Origin: CAVVXX01 sp052389895
GTDB taxonomy: Bacteria; Pseudomonadota; Alphaproteobacteria; Micropepsales; Micropepsaceae
DNA: 49,737 bases
Assembly (NCBI GenBank): GCA_052389895.1
Contig: JBQTHM010000048.1
Coordinates: 1-49,737, forward strand
Reading direction: 5' to 3'
Under the pieces are notes generated by a model. It was not told the DNA's origin. It did not search any database and worked only from the letters and a program-made list of their open reading frames with translations. Shown here piece after piece: positions 22,560-31,945 of the stretch (its first letter is position 1; the number at the start of each line of letters is the position of its first letter). The position numbers and the translations under genes were made by a program.

Positions 22560-25181
22560 ATGAAGACCGCCGAGCCGCGGCCGATCCATCTCAAGGATTA
22601 CCGGCCGCCCGCCTATCGCATTCCCGAAATCGCGCTGGACTTCCGTCTCGAGCCTGAAGCAACGCGCGTTATCGCCAGGACAAAGGTCGAGCGCACGGGC
22701 GAGAGTGCGCCCCTCGTGCTCGACGGCAACCGGCTGAAACTCGCCGGCATCAAGCTCGGCGGCAAGGCATTGGAGTCGAGCGGATACGAACTGGGCGACG
22801 GCACGCTGACAATCCATAACCCGCCTGCGCGTTTCGCGCTGGAAATAGAGACCGAAATTTCTCCGGCGAAGAACACCTGGCTGGAAGGCCTTTATCTCTC
22901 CAACAGCATGTTTTGCACGCAGTGCGAGCCCGAAGGTTTCCGCTGCATCACCTATTTCATCGATCGCCCCGACAATTTGGCGCGCTACGAAACGCGCATC
23001 GAGGCGCCAAAGTCCACCTGCCCCGTAATGCTGTCGAACGGCAATTGCGTCGAAACCGGCGATCTTGGCGGCGGGCGGCACTTCGCGCGCTGGCGCGATC
23101 CGTTTCCCAAGCCCTCGTATTTGTTTGCCCTTGTGGCGGGCGACCTTGCACACATCCGCGACACGTTCACCACGATGTCCGGCCGCAAGGTGGAGCTGCG
23201 CATCTATGTGGAGCACGGCAACGAGAACAAGGTGCTCTATGCAATGGAATCGCTCAAGCGTGCCATGCGCTGGGACGAAGTGACTTACGGCCGCGAATAC
23301 GATCTCGATATTTTCATGATCGTGGCCGTCAGCGCCTTCAATTTCGGCGCAATGGAAAACAAGGGTCTCAACATCTTCAACGACAAGGCGCTGCTGGCCA
23401 GCCCCGAAACGGCGACCGACGACGATTACGCGCGGATCGAATCCGTGGTCGGGCATGAATATTTCCACAACTGGTCGGGCGACCGCATCACCTGCCGCGA
23501 CTGGTTTCAACTTTCGCTGAAAGAAGGCCTGACGGTCTTCCGGGAGAGCCACTTTTCCGAAGACATGCGCTCGGCCGCGGTGAAGCGCATTGAGGACGTG
23601 AAGGATCTGCGCCTGCGCCAGTTCCAGGAAGACGGCGGGCCGCTAGCGCATCCCGTGCAGCCGCAGTCTTACATCACCATCGACAATTTCTACACGGCGA
23701 CGGTTTACGAGAAGGGCGCGGAAGTCATCCGCATGTTGCGCACCCTTCTGGGCGCTGAAGTATTCCGCAAGGGCATGGACCTGTACTTTGCACGCCACGA
23801 CGGCCACGCCGCCACTGTCGAAGATTTTGTGCGCTGCTTCGAAGACGTTTCCAGGCGCGATCTGACTCAATTCCGTCTCTGGTACCGCCAGGCCGGCACG
23901 CCGGAGATCGAAGCGGCGGGCTCGTACGACGCAAAGGCGAAAACCTGCATCCTCACGCTTCGGCAAAGCGTGCCGCTCACGCCAGGGCAGCCCGAGAAAA
24001 AGCCAATGCACATTCCGCTGGCGGTGGGGCTGATCGGCAGGAGCGGGAGGCCACTACACGCTTCGCTGAACGGCAAGATGCGCGCCGAGCACATTCTCGA
24101 ACTGCGCGAGGCCGAGCAACGCCTTACTTTCGAAAACGTGGACGAAGATCCCGTGCTTTCCATCGGCCGCGGGTTTTCCGCGCCCGTGCTCATCAAGACG
24201 CCCGCCGACCGCAAGACGCGCGCGTTCCTGCTTGCGCGCGACACAGATCCGTTCAACCGGTGGGAGGCCGACCAGCGTCTCTGCACCGAGGTGCTGCTGG
24301 AGATGGCGGCGGCCGCCCGCGGCGGCACCGCGGCCGCCGATCCGCTCTATGTGGACGCGGTCGGCCACGTTCTTGCGCAGGCGGAAGCGGACCCGGCGTT
24401 CACGGCCCAGGTTATTGTTCCGCCTTCGGAAAATGAACTCGCTCTGGCGAAAAAGCCGGTGGACCCCGAGGGCCTTCATGCGGCTCGCGAGGCCTTGATC
24501 CGCGAGGTGGCGAATGCCCACCGCAAGACGCTGCAAGGAATCTACGCCAGGTTGGACCAGCCCGGGCCATTTAGCCCCGACGCGGCGTCCGCCGGCAGAC
24601 GCAGTCTGCGCAACGCGGCGTTGACGTTTTTAACGGCCGCGGGTGACGAGCGCGCGGCGGCGCTCGCGGATACACATTATCGCGAAGCGGCAAACATGAC
24701 TGACATGATCGCGGGCCTTGCCAATCTGAACCGAATGGAGTTGCCCAGGCGCGTCACCGCGTTCCAGCACTTTCACGACCGTTTCCGCTCCGAGCCGCTG
24801 GTGCTCGACAAGTGGATGGGCCTGCAGGCGATGTCGCCATTGCCGGGCACGATTTCGCGCGTACGCGAATTGATGAAGCATCCCGCCTATTCGTTGACCA
24901 ATCCGAACCGCGTGCGCTCCCTGATCGGCACGTTTGCGTCGGGTAATCCGTTGCGCTTCCATGACGCGAGCGGAGACGGTTACCGCCTGGTAGGTGAAGT
25001 AGTGCGCGCGCTCGACCCCATTAATCCGCAGACAGCCGCGCGTATCATCAGCGCCTTCGAAACCTGGAAGCGTTATGACGAAAGGCGCCAAGGCCTGATG
25101 CGGGGCGAGCTGGAAAGCATCGGTAAGATAGAAGGGCTTTCGGCAAATCTCTATGAACTGATTACCAAGATGCTCGGCTAG
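22560..25181 (+). CDS. pepN: aminopeptidase N (M1 zinc metallopeptidase)
   Basis: Removes N-terminal residues from peptides in the cytosol. 873 residues, normal for PepN. Substrate-binding GAMEN (FNFGAMENKGLNIFN) is near residue 262. The zinc motif HEYFHNWSGDRITC is near residue 298, with the second Glu in LKEGLTVFRE. The conserved catalytic Tyr region is FYTATVYEKGAEVIRML. The C-terminal helical DUF3458-like domain ends GLSANLYELITKMLG. Ser replaces the usual Thr in HNWTG(N/D)R, a conservative change. Confidence 0.97.
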   Translation: MKTAEPRPIHLKDYRPPAYRIPEIALDFRLEPEATRVIARTKVERTGESAPLVLDGNRLKLAGIKLGGKALESSGYELGDGTLTIHNPPARFALEIETEISPAKNTWLEGLYLSNSMFCTQCEPEGFRCITYFIDRPDNLARYETRIEAPKSTCPVMLSNGNCVETGDLGGGRHFARWRDPFPKPSYLFALVAGDLAHIRDTFTTMSGRKVELRIYVEHGNENKVLYAMESLKRAMRWDEVTYGREYDLDIFMIVAVSAFNFGAMENKGLNIFNDKALLASPETATDDDYARIESVVGHEYFHNWSGDRITCRDWFQLSLKEGLTVFRESHFSEDMRSAAVKRIEDVKDLRLRQFQEDGGPLAHPVQPQSYITIDNFYTATVYEKGAEVIRMLRTLLGAEVFRKGMDLYFARHDGHAATVEDFVRCFEDVSRRDLTQFRLWYRQAGTPEIEAAGSYDAKAKTCILTLRQSVPLTPGQPEKKPMHIPLAVGLIGRSGRPLHASLNGKMRAEHILELREAEQRLTFENVDEDPVLSIGRGFSAPVLIKTPADRKTRAFLLARDTDPFNRWEADQRLCTEVLLEMAAAARGGTAAADPLYVDAVGHVLAQAEADPAFTAQVIVPPSENELALAKKPVDPEGLHAAREALIREVANAHRKTLQGIYARLDQPGPFSPDAASAGRRSLRNAALTFLTAAGDERAAALADTHYREAANMTDMIAGLANLNRMELPRRVTAFQHFHDRFRSEPLVLDKWMGLQAMSPLPGTISRVRELMKHPAYSLTNPNRVRSLIGTFASGNPLRFHDASGDGYRLVGEVVRALDPINPQTAARIISAFETWKRYDERRQGLMRGELESIGKIEGLSANLYELITKMLG

Positions 25182-25744
25182 CGCCCGCTGCCGTGCACCT
25201 CAGGGCTTCCCGTCTCGGCGGCGCGCCGGAGACGAGCCATCTGCTCGGTCAAAACCTTGTCAACGGACTTAGCCAGTTTCGCAAAGCCTTCCGGATTGTA
25301 ACCGCCGACTGCGTATTCCATCACCACGTTGGTGGTGTCCCCCTGCCGCGTCAGCTGCCAGGTGAGCACACCGACGACTGCAAGGCCCTGAAGCGGGCCA
25401 AGGGCGCCGCGCAGCCGCAGCGTCTCATCCTCCTTTACGTAGACGACGACCATGTGCTGGATGGAACCGCCGCCCGGCAGCCGCTCGCACCAGCACGCGC
25501 CCGCCCTGGGAGTGACACTGAGGTTGGAGGCCCTGCCCGAAAACGTGTGCTGGGAATCCCACCAACGCGCGGGGTGCACGAGCAGATTGAAGACATCGTC
25601 CTGCTTGGCCCGCACATGCGCCGTATTCCGCAGCATGAATCCGCTTTTACCGACAGAGGAAACGCTTGCCGCAGCCTGCGGCGCGATAACCGCAAATGCA
25701 GCAATCATGAACACGGAAACGAATAACCTATAGATACCAGTCAT
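25178..25744 (-). CDS. exported SRPBCC (START-like) protein
   Basis: About 188 residues. The signal peptide (MTGIYRLFVSVFMIAAFAVIAPQAAA) is followed by an SRPBCC/AHSA1-like helix-grip fold: FMLRNTAHVRAKQDDVFNLLVHPARWWDSQHTFSG, LRLRGALGPLQGLAVVGVLTWQL, GDTTNVVMEYAVGGYNPEG. These proteins bind hydrophobic ligands; periplasmic versions are uncommon and the ligand is unknown. The start lies inside the last 17 bp of the glutamine-synthetase gene, indicating cotranscription. Its end overlaps pepN by 4 bp on the other strand. Confidence 0.85.
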   Translation of the reverse strand: MTGIYRLFVSVFMIAAFAVIAPQAAASVSSVGKSGFMLRNTAHVRAKQDDVFNLLVHPARWWDSQHTFSGRASNLSVTPRAGACWCERLPGGGSIQHMVVVYVKEDETLRLRGALGPLQGLAVVGVLTWQLTRQGDTTNVVMEYAVGGYNPEGFAKLAKSVDKVLTEQMARLRRAAETGSPEVHGSGR

Positions 25745-27137
25745 ACTCCACGTCGCTGATTGTCTTACGCAGGCGCTGTTGTTCGATGCGCTTGGTTTCA
25801 CGGTAAAGATCAAGCGACTCCTTGCCGAAATACTCCCGCAAAACCTTGCCCGCTTCCAGTGCCGCCAACGCCTCATCCAGCGTAAACGGCAAAGCGGGAT
25901 CGGGTTCCCTGGAAACGTTACCGATGGCAGGCGGACCGGCGTCGATTTTGTTTACGATCCCGTGGTGCACGCCGGCCAGCACGGCCGCCAGCACCAAACA
26001 GGGATTCGCATCGGCGCCGGCGACGCGGTGCTCGATCCGGCGAGCCTCGCCCGAGCCGACAGGAACCCGGACGCCTGCCGAGCGGTTGTTAACACCCCAC
26101 CGCCTGTTGACCGGAGCAAACATGTCGGGCGCAAACCGGCGATAGGAATTCAAATTAGGAGCGAAAATGGCCATGCTTTCGGCCATCATGGCGGCGCATC
26201 CGCCGGCCGCAAAGCGCAGCAATTCGCTTCCCTCAGACGTGCCGTTATCGAAAACGTTGCGCCCCGACTTGTCGAGCAGGCTTAAATGGACGTGCAGACC
26301 CGATCCGGCACGATCAGGATACGGCTTGGCCATGAACGTCGCATGGCAGCCCTGGCTGACCGCCGCTGCACGAACAACCTGGCGCAGCAGCACGGCGTGA
26401 TCCGCGGCGCGCAACGCGTTTTTCTGGTGCATCAAGTTTGCTTCGAATTGCCCCGGCGCATATTCGGAACTCGTCGCGCTGATGGGAATACCCTGATACA
26501 CGGCAGCCTCGTTCAGCGCGTTTACGAATCCCTGATATCGATCGAGATCGTCGACGCTATATACGGATACGGCGCCTTCGCGTGCGCCCGTGCGCGGACA
26601 AAGCGGCGGCTGTGGCCGCCCCGCGTGATCGCGCGTCTGATCGAGCAGATAAAATTCGAGTTCGAGCGCCGTAACTGGAACCAGACCCAAAGGGTCGAAA
26701 CGCGACGCAACGAGGGCAAGCGTTGCGCGCGGCTCGCCCGCAAAGACTTCTCCTCTTTCATCGCGCATTGTCATGAAAATCTGTGCGCGCGGAGGATCGC
26801 TGCCCCAAACCCTCGTGGCTGTCCCAGCAAGCGGCCAGGACGTGCCGTCCGGATCGCCATCCCCGAACCCCCGCCCGAAGGGGTTCGCCATCTCTCCCTT
26901 GGCGTCCATCAGGTAGATCGAAAGGGGAATCTGCATTCCGGATTCGAACAGCTTGCCGGCCTGGCCCACGGGGATCCGCTTGCCTCGCAGCACGCCGCAA
27001 AGATCGGGCATCACCGCGTCAACAAAAGATATTTTCGGATTCTGGCGCAGCAGGGCGTCCAGCTCGGCTCGGGCGGCGGCGACCTCCGCCGCGAGGGCCT
27101 GGGACCGCGCCTTCGCAGAATCCACGGGACGGTTCAT
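25728..27137 (-). CDS. glutamine synthetase family protein, PuuA-like (gamma-glutamyl-polyamine synthetase type)
   Basis: ATP-dependent ligase of the GS fold, 469 residues. Motifs: ALELEFYLLD and SEYAPGQFEANL (metal Glu), GSGLHVHLSLLDKSGRN (His), NSYRRFAPDMFAPVNRRWGVNNRSAG (ATP loop) and RIEHRVAGADANP. The motif set and the length fit the PuuA branch, which glutamylates putrescine or other amines, more than GlnA. The Tyr adenylylation loop of GlnA is not seen, so it is probably not a GlnE target. It neighbours amine/polyamine genes, supporting an amine substrate. Confidence 0.9.
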   Translation of the reverse strand: MNRPVDSAKARSQALAAEVAAARAELDALLRQNPKISFVDAVMPDLCGVLRGKRIPVGQAGKLFESGMQIPLSIYLMDAKGEMANPFGRGFGDGDPDGTSWPLAGTATRVWGSDPPRAQIFMTMRDERGEVFAGEPRATLALVASRFDPLGLVPVTALELEFYLLDQTRDHAGRPQPPLCPRTGAREGAVSVYSVDDLDRYQGFVNALNEAAVYQGIPISATSSEYAPGQFEANLMHQKNALRAADHAVLLRQVVRAAAVSQGCHATFMAKPYPDRAGSGLHVHLSLLDKSGRNVFDNGTSEGSELLRFAAGGCAAMMAESMAIFAPNLNSYRRFAPDMFAPVNRRWGVNNRSAGVRVPVGSGEARRIEHRVAGADANPCLVLAAVLAGVHHGIVNKIDAGPPAIGNVSREPDPALPFTLDEALAALEAGKVLREYFGKESLDLYRETKRIEQQRLRKTISDVEYDWYL

Positions 27138-27338
27138 GGAGAATTCCCTCGAATCGGACCCCTAAGCACGGGCGCCCGGCAAAAGGCAAGCGAGGCAGCC
27201 TGCCGCATCCGGCTTGTTGGGCCGACGGCAATCCCGTATCCTGCCCGAAACTGTACGCCGTCATGCGCCAAAGGGAAGGCGCTTGACTCATACGGCGCTT
27301 GTGCCGGGTGGGGCGGCGCAACAAGGAGGATGCGGAGA

Positions 27339-27629
27339 ATGGGTCGTTCTGGGCTTTTTATCTTGATCGTCATCGTCTTGCTGGCGATCGGGGGGTATTT
27401 CTGGTTTTCATCTCAGAAGGCGAATGAAGCTAACAACGCGACGACGACGGAGGAGCCCGCGACTAACGAGACTCCTGCTGGCGACGACAACATGGCTGCG
27501 CCGGACTCCGGCATGGGCATGGAAACACCGGCACCGGAAGGTGAGATGGCGCCGGCACCGGAAGGTGAGACGGCGCCGGCTCCTGAGCCTGCGCCTGACA
27601 ACATGGCGTCTCCGCCGCCTCAGCTTTAA
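27339..27629 (+). CDS. small single-pass membrane protein with Pro/Glu/Met-rich tail
   Basis: 96 residues: MGRSGLFILIVIVLLAIGGYFWF membrane anchor, then a hydrophilic tail rich in E, N, T, A, P and M (NATTTEEPATNETPAGDDN) with two copies of an APEGE[M/T]APAP-type repeat. At DNA level the repeat is a ~24-bp near-tandem unit around 27530-27580. Methionines (DSGMGMETP) hint at metal binding, but this is speculative. AAGGAGG precedes the start; an in-frame ATG at 27330 is the alternative. Opposite strand to its neighbours. Confidence 0.65.
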   Translation: MGRSGLFILIVIVLLAIGGYFWFSSQKANEANNATTTEEPATNETPAGDDNMAAPDSGMGMETPAPEGEMAPAPEGETAPAPEPAPDNMASPPPQL

Positions 27630-27653
27630 TCGCCTGTCGTTGAGATTGAGTGG

Positions 27654-27684
27654 CACGCCCGGGAGGATTGTCTCCCGGCGTGCT
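27654..27684 (+). terminator. stem-loop after the small membrane-protein gene
   Basis: GCACGCCCGGGAG pairs with CTCCCGGCGTGC with one bulged C, around a GATTGT loop. No clear T-run follows on either strand, so it may be a pausing or bidirectional structure between convergent genes rather than a classical intrinsic terminator. Confidence 0.45.
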
Positions 27685-27711
27685 GCTTGATTCAGCAGTT
27701 ACGAACTCTCT

Positions 27712-28776
27712 TCACACGGGTGCGATAAACGGCAGCGCCGCAACGCGCGCCGGAACGTCTTCGATGCCGGTTCGCGTAAGACGCCGGACCTGAACCGGCG
27801 TACCGGGCGCCGCATGCTCCCGCTCCAATTCGGCCAGCGCGATCGCGCGCCGCAGGACGGGCGAATAGGCCGAGCGGAGTACAGCACCAATGGCGCGGCC
27901 CCCGGCAAAGGCCGGCACGAAGCCTACGGGCGCATCCGACTCCAACTCGAGGCCCGCGAGCGTTCGCCCGCTTCCATCGGCATCCGAAAGTCCAAGTGCC
28001 GCGGGACGCGGTTCTCGCGCCTTCGCATCGCGCGCCGGTTTAAAATCCACGCCGGGGAGCGGCACGCCCTGCTCGAGCAGCAGCGTGTCGAAGGCCTCCT
28101 GTCCCGCGAGCACCAGGGCGAAGTTACGCCCCGTGCGCCAGACCCTGTCAAAAACGGAAACCGCATCGTCATTGGCGCAGGCGATTTCGCATCCGCCAAG
28201 CACGCGTGAAAGGGTGCTCCAGCGCGAAAGGGTGACCGTAATTCCGCGCCAGTCAAATACGCGATGACAGCCCGGAGCAATTTCGCCGGCACCTTGGATC
28301 CCCGCAAACGCGACAAGATCGGCAGCCACTGGTCCCAAGAGGAATAGGAATCCTTTTTCGTCCGTCTCATCGCGAACGGACGCCTCGAATCGCTTTGCAG
28401 CGTTGTGAAACCATGGCGCATCGGACGCGAAGCTTCTGAGGACGAAATTCTCTGCGCCGAAGCGCGCTGCCACTCCGATTCCCCGCACGCCGCCGCCATC
28501 CGCGCACCAGTAAACGCGCCGGGACTGGCCGCTTTCCAGCGTTTGCACATCGACGGCGCAGGCTGCGGACAGCAGCTTTTCGGCGCCCCGCCCGTGGATC
28601 CGCAGCCGCGACATGAAGGTGGCATCCACCAGCACAACGCCCGCGCGTGCTGCCAGCGCCTCCTGCCGCGCATCTCCATAGCGTGCGGCCAAGGTAAAGC
28701 CGCCTCGCGTAATCCAATCGTTGCCGGAATTGTGCTCGGCCGTACGCACGTGAAACGGGCTGGGTCGCGCGCTCAT
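27712..28776 (-). CDS. GcvT-like (aminomethyltransferase/folate-binding) family protein
   Basis: 354 residues with GcvT-fold features: FHVRTAEHNSGNDWITRGGFTLAARYGDARQEALAARAGVVLVDATFMSRLRIHGRGAEKLL, DLVAFAGI, ALVLAGQEAFDTLLLEQGVPLPG and a C-terminal barrel segment GLELESDAPVGFVPAFAGGRAIGAVLRSAYSPVLRRAIALA. Such proteins bind tetrahydrofolate and accept one-carbon units. Its start overlaps the upstream flavoprotein gene by 4 bp (ATGA), and that gene in turn overlaps a second flavoprotein. A joint role in amine oxidation with folate as acceptor is possible. Not an ordinary glycine-cleavage locus, as gcvH and gcvP are absent. Confidence 0.82.
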   Translation of the reverse strand: MSARPSPFHVRTAEHNSGNDWITRGGFTLAARYGDARQEALAARAGVVLVDATFMSRLRIHGRGAEKLLSAACAVDVQTLESGQSRRVYWCADGGGVRGIGVAARFGAENFVLRSFASDAPWFHNAAKRFEASVRDETDEKGFLFLLGPVAADLVAFAGIQGAGEIAPGCHRVFDWRGITVTLSRWSTLSRVLGGCEIACANDDAVSVFDRVWRTGRNFALVLAGQEAFDTLLLEQGVPLPGVDFKPARDAKAREPRPAALGLSDADGSGRTLAGLELESDAPVGFVPAFAGGRAIGAVLRSAYSPVLRRAIALAELEREHAAPGTPVQVRRLTRTGIEDVPARVAALPFIAPV

Positions 28777-30293
28777 TGGCCGGCTCTTTCTTCCAGAACG
28801 AGTCTCGCAGCGACACGGCCAGCGCATCCCGAAACGGCGGAAACAGCCTCGGCAGACGCGCCGCAAAGATAAACGCCTGGGAGCGGCGTGCGCGCGCGGG
28901 CCACACAAGGCGTCAGCAGCCGCTGCACGCCGCCTGCCTCCGCCGTCTGCGTTCCGTATCGCGCAGCGATATCGGAAGGCGTCAGGAGTTCCTGCTTCAC
29001 GATCCGTTCGCGCAATCCCGGCGCATACGATTCGAGCGTCGCCAGAACCCGCTCGGCGAGAACCTCACGACGCGCATTCCACGTCGCCTGCGACAGCAAC
29101 GGCAAATATGGCACGCGCGCCGATAGAACATGTTGGCCCTGCGGGCTCATTGAGGGATCGGCGACGCTGGGCACGGCGGCTTCCATCACGAGTTCCGCAG
29201 GCAGGCGCCCCGCCAGCGCGGCACCCTTCGCCTCGGCGGCACTTTCGGGCCGTTCCGCGATTATCAGCCGGCCACGCAACGCATCGCGGCCGAGCCCAAC
29301 GAACGGCGGCAATCCGTTCAGCGCGAGCAACATTTTGGCGGTTCCGGCTGCCGCCGCCGGGACCGGCGCGGTTTCGCCAAGACCCAAAGCCGCGGGCGGC
29401 ACCAGTTCAAACGTGCGCAACTGCGGAAGGCACGACAGCACCGTCGCGCCCTCAACGACTTCCTTGCTCTCCAACAGGACTCCGCGGACCGCGCCATTCT
29501 CAGCGAGAATGTTGCGGACGGCGGTGCCCGTCCGCAGCTCAGCGCCAGCCGCCTCTGCCGCCCTGGTCAGCGCCTGCACCAGGGCACCAGGGCCACCTTT
29601 GGGCTGGGAGACCGCGGCTTGGAGTCCGCAGCTCTCTTGCGCATAGCGCCAGATGAGCGCGAGCGCAGAACCGGCCTCGAGCGGTGAAAAGCCGTCGGCC
29701 GAAACCTCGAAGCCGAGGGCCGCCTTCAGCGCATCCGATTCCAGCCACCGGTCGAGATAGGCGGCTGCGCTCATGCGCGAAAGCGATTCGAGGGCGGCCG
29801 CTTTCGCAGCGGAGAGCTTGAGCGCTGCCGCCGCCGCATGGGCGCTTGCTTCGCCATCCGCAAGCGCACCGGTCCACAGCGGACGCAGTCGCCGCGCGAT
29901 CGCCATCGCCTCGCGGCGGAAGCGCACATATCCGTCCGCGTCCGCCGCGGCGTGAGCCGCAATGGCCGAGCGAGCGGCATGTGCATCGCGCGGAATGACG
30001 ATATGCCTGCCTCCCGGTCGGAGCGCGACCAGCGGCATGTCGCGTTCCACGAAAGCGAGCCCTTGCCGGTGCAGCTGCAAATCGCGCACGACGACGGGAT
30101 CAAGCGCATAAAGCGTGTGCGCAACCAGCGGCGCCACAAAGCCGTCGGCCAGCGGAGCGTTTTCGGCTTCGCCGCCCAAGACATTGCGCGCTTCGAGCAA
30201 CGTCACCCGCATGCCGCCACGCGCGAGATAGGCCGCCGCCACAAGCCCGCCAACGCTGCCTCCGACCACGATGGCGCCGTTTGTGCTCGTCAC
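28773..30293 (-). CDS. FAD-dependent oxidoreductase, phytoene-desaturase/amine-oxidase-like (first of pair)
   Basis: 506 residues. N-terminal FAD-binding GGSVGGLVAAAYLARGG ends with the acidic LLEARNVLGGEAE. The C-terminal FAD contact is LPGVYLCGASAEAVSAVSGCAGRVAARLV. The fold and length match CrtI/monoamine-oxidase-like flavoproteins. No other carotenoid genes are near, so carotenoid desaturation is unlikely. Four-base overlaps on both sides (28773-28776 and 30290-30293) bind it to the GcvT-like protein and the second flavoprotein in one operon. The substrate is unknown. Confidence 0.85.
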   Translation of the reverse strand: MTSTNGAIVVGGSVGGLVAAAYLARGGMRVTLLEARNVLGGEAENAPLADGFVAPLVAHTLYALDPVVVRDLQLHRQGLAFVERDMPLVALRPGGRHIVIPRDAHAARSAIAAHAAADADGYVRFRREAMAIARRLRPLWTGALADGEASAHAAAAALKLSAAKAAALESLSRMSAAAYLDRWLESDALKAALGFEVSADGFSPLEAGSALALIWRYAQESCGLQAAVSQPKGGPGALVQALTRAAEAAGAELRTGTAVRNILAENGAVRGVLLESKEVVEGATVLSCLPQLRTFELVPPAALGLGETAPVPAAAAGTAKMLLALNGLPPFVGLGRDALRGRLIIAERPESAAEAKGAALAGRLPAELVMEAAVPSVADPSMSPQGQHVLSARVPYLPLLSQATWNARREVLAERVLATLESYAPGLRERIVKQELLTPSDIAARYGTQTAEAGGVQRLLTPCVARARTPLPGVYLCGASAEAVSAVSGCAGRVAARLVLEERAGQ

Positions 30294-31819
30294 AACCGCC
30301 TCGCCTGAATGTCAGCCAGAATTGTCTGCGCGGCACGCTGGCCCGATGCGCCTGTCAGAAACGGCGCTGGCGGCGTAGACGCACCCGCGAGATAGAAGCC
30401 GGCTACTGCCGTCCGCCCGCCTTCCGTGCCGCGCCAAGGCCGGAACGAGAATGCCTGGTCCGGCGCCATTTCGCCGCCCTCGAGATCGCCGTCGCTCAAG
30501 CCGAGCCCGGCCTCGATTTCCGGCGCGGCGAGTACCTCGGAAGCGAGAACGTGGCCACTCGTACCCGACGCCGCGGTGTCGGCAGCAGCAAGCGCGGCGC
30601 TGACCAGCCTGGCCCGCTTTTCCGGCGTCCATGCGCCGTCGAAAAGCCGCGCCGGAATCGCCGATAGGGTTGCTGTCATCACCGCCGTTCCAGGTGGCGC
30701 CAGCCGCGGATCCGAAAGCGAAGGCACGCGCAAGGTCACAAACGGTTTCTCGGGCAGCACGCCGCTCCGCCAGGAATCATGCGCCTGTGAGATCGCCTCA
30801 AGCGACGCTGCAACGTGAATTGGCCCACGTGCGGCGTCCGGCGCCTCGCGCGCGAACTCGAAGTCCGGAATGGAGTCGAGTGCAAGCAGCACACGCGCAC
30901 ACTGGCCGCGGACGCGATATTGCGCCGCCTGGCGCACCTGCGCCTGCGGCAGGCTTTTCCATTCGCACAGCGATAGAAAACTCCTCTTTGCGTCTAGCGT
31001 GGAAAGCACGGCGCGCGCCTCTATCTCTTCGCCTGCCGCGGCGATGCCGATTGCCCTTCTTTGCCCAAACGCATTCCTCTTGATTCGCACGTCGCTGACC
31101 TCGACGTTGCAGCGGATCGCTGCGCCCGCTTCTTCGGCCACCCGCACGAAGGCCGCGCCCAGCGCGCCCAAGCCGCCGACCGCCATGCCCGAGCCCATGC
31201 CCGCGAGCAGGTGCAACGCCGTACCGGCGAGAAAGGGTGAAACGGCGCGCCCGCACAGCCGATCGGCCGCGGCATGCACAAGCAATCCTTTCTCCTCCAC
31301 ATGCCGCGCGAGTTCGTCGGCAAGCGAGCGCTGCCCAAGCTCCTCCGCGGGCCACAGCTTGCTTTTGGGCCGCTCCCAGAAGCGAAAACGCGAAGGGGCG
31401 GCCTGAGCCGGCGCCTCGGCATGAGCGGCTACGGCACCAAGCAGCGTCCTAGCCTCCCGCCGGAGCGCCGCCATACCGGGCGCGGCGAAACTCGACAGCG
31501 TGCGCAGCAAGCGTTCCTCATCGCCGTAAAGCACGGTGACGCCTGTATCCGAAATGCAGATCGAGGCCGGCGCGGGCAGGAGCACGGCGTCCCTGCGTGC
31601 CAGATTCAGCGACCAGAAGAGTCGCTTCGGAATGGGCGCGACTTCGTCGCAATAGGGCGACGCGCTAAACCCGGGATGAAATTCGCGGCTGACCGTGCGG
31701 CCCCCTGGCACCGTATTCTTTTCCAGAACGATGACACGCAATCCGGCGCGGGCGAGTATTGCCGCGGCGGTCAGCCCCTCGAGACCTGCGCCGATGACCG
31801 CCACATCGTAGCGCTCCAT
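30290..31819 (-). CDS. FAD-dependent oxidoreductase, phytoene-desaturase/amine-oxidase-like (second of pair)
   Basis: 509 residues from MERYDVAVIGAGLEGLTAAAILARAGLRVIVLEKNTVPGGRT, an intact FAD Rossmann motif, to FYLAGASTPPAPFLTGASGQRAAQTIL, the C-terminal FAD site. Same fold as the adjacent flavoprotein but clearly diverged, so the pair looks like an old duplication or a heteromer. ATG at 31819 is chosen; the frame extends to 31870 without a better site. First gene of the three-gene operon, followed by the second flavoprotein and the GcvT-like gene. Confidence 0.85.
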   Translation of the reverse strand: MERYDVAVIGAGLEGLTAAAILARAGLRVIVLEKNTVPGGRTVSREFHPGFSASPYCDEVAPIPKRLFWSLNLARRDAVLLPAPASICISDTGVTVLYGDEERLLRTLSSFAAPGMAALRREARTLLGAVAAHAEAPAQAAPSRFRFWERPKSKLWPAEELGQRSLADELARHVEEKGLLVHAAADRLCGRAVSPFLAGTALHLLAGMGSGMAVGGLGALGAAFVRVAEEAGAAIRCNVEVSDVRIKRNAFGQRRAIGIAAAGEEIEARAVLSTLDAKRSFLSLCEWKSLPQAQVRQAAQYRVRGQCARVLLALDSIPDFEFAREAPDAARGPIHVAASLEAISQAHDSWRSGVLPEKPFVTLRVPSLSDPRLAPPGTAVMTATLSAIPARLFDGAWTPEKRARLVSAALAAADTAASGTSGHVLASEVLAAPEIEAGLGLSDGDLEGGEMAPDQAFSFRPWRGTEGGRTAVAGFYLAGASTPPAPFLTGASGQRAAQTILADIQARRL

Positions 31820-31896
31820 GCCACTTCCTCTGCGCCTCGAGCGCCACCGACAAACGCCGCACTCGTGCAAGTAGCTTAACGGGCGCGCACGAACGC

Positions 31897-31923
31897 GGGA
31901 ACGGCGGACATGCCGCCGTTCCC
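31897..31923. terminator. perfect 11-bp stem-loop downstream of speD
   Basis: GGGAACGGCGG (31897-31907) pairs perfectly with CCGCCGTTCCC (31913-31923) around ACATG. It lies 23 bases past the speD stop and 78 bases before the flavoprotein start. There is no T-run, so it is likely to stabilise or end speD transcripts rather than be a standard intrinsic terminator. Confidence 0.5.
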
Positions 31924-31945
31924 ACTCTTGGTTAACCGTTTTCGC

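Noticed and set aside
28773..31819. A carotenoid biosynthesis cluster
   Set aside because: The two flavoproteins resemble phytoene desaturase in fold, but no crtB, crtY or other carotenoid genes are present; the GcvT-like partner points elsewhere.
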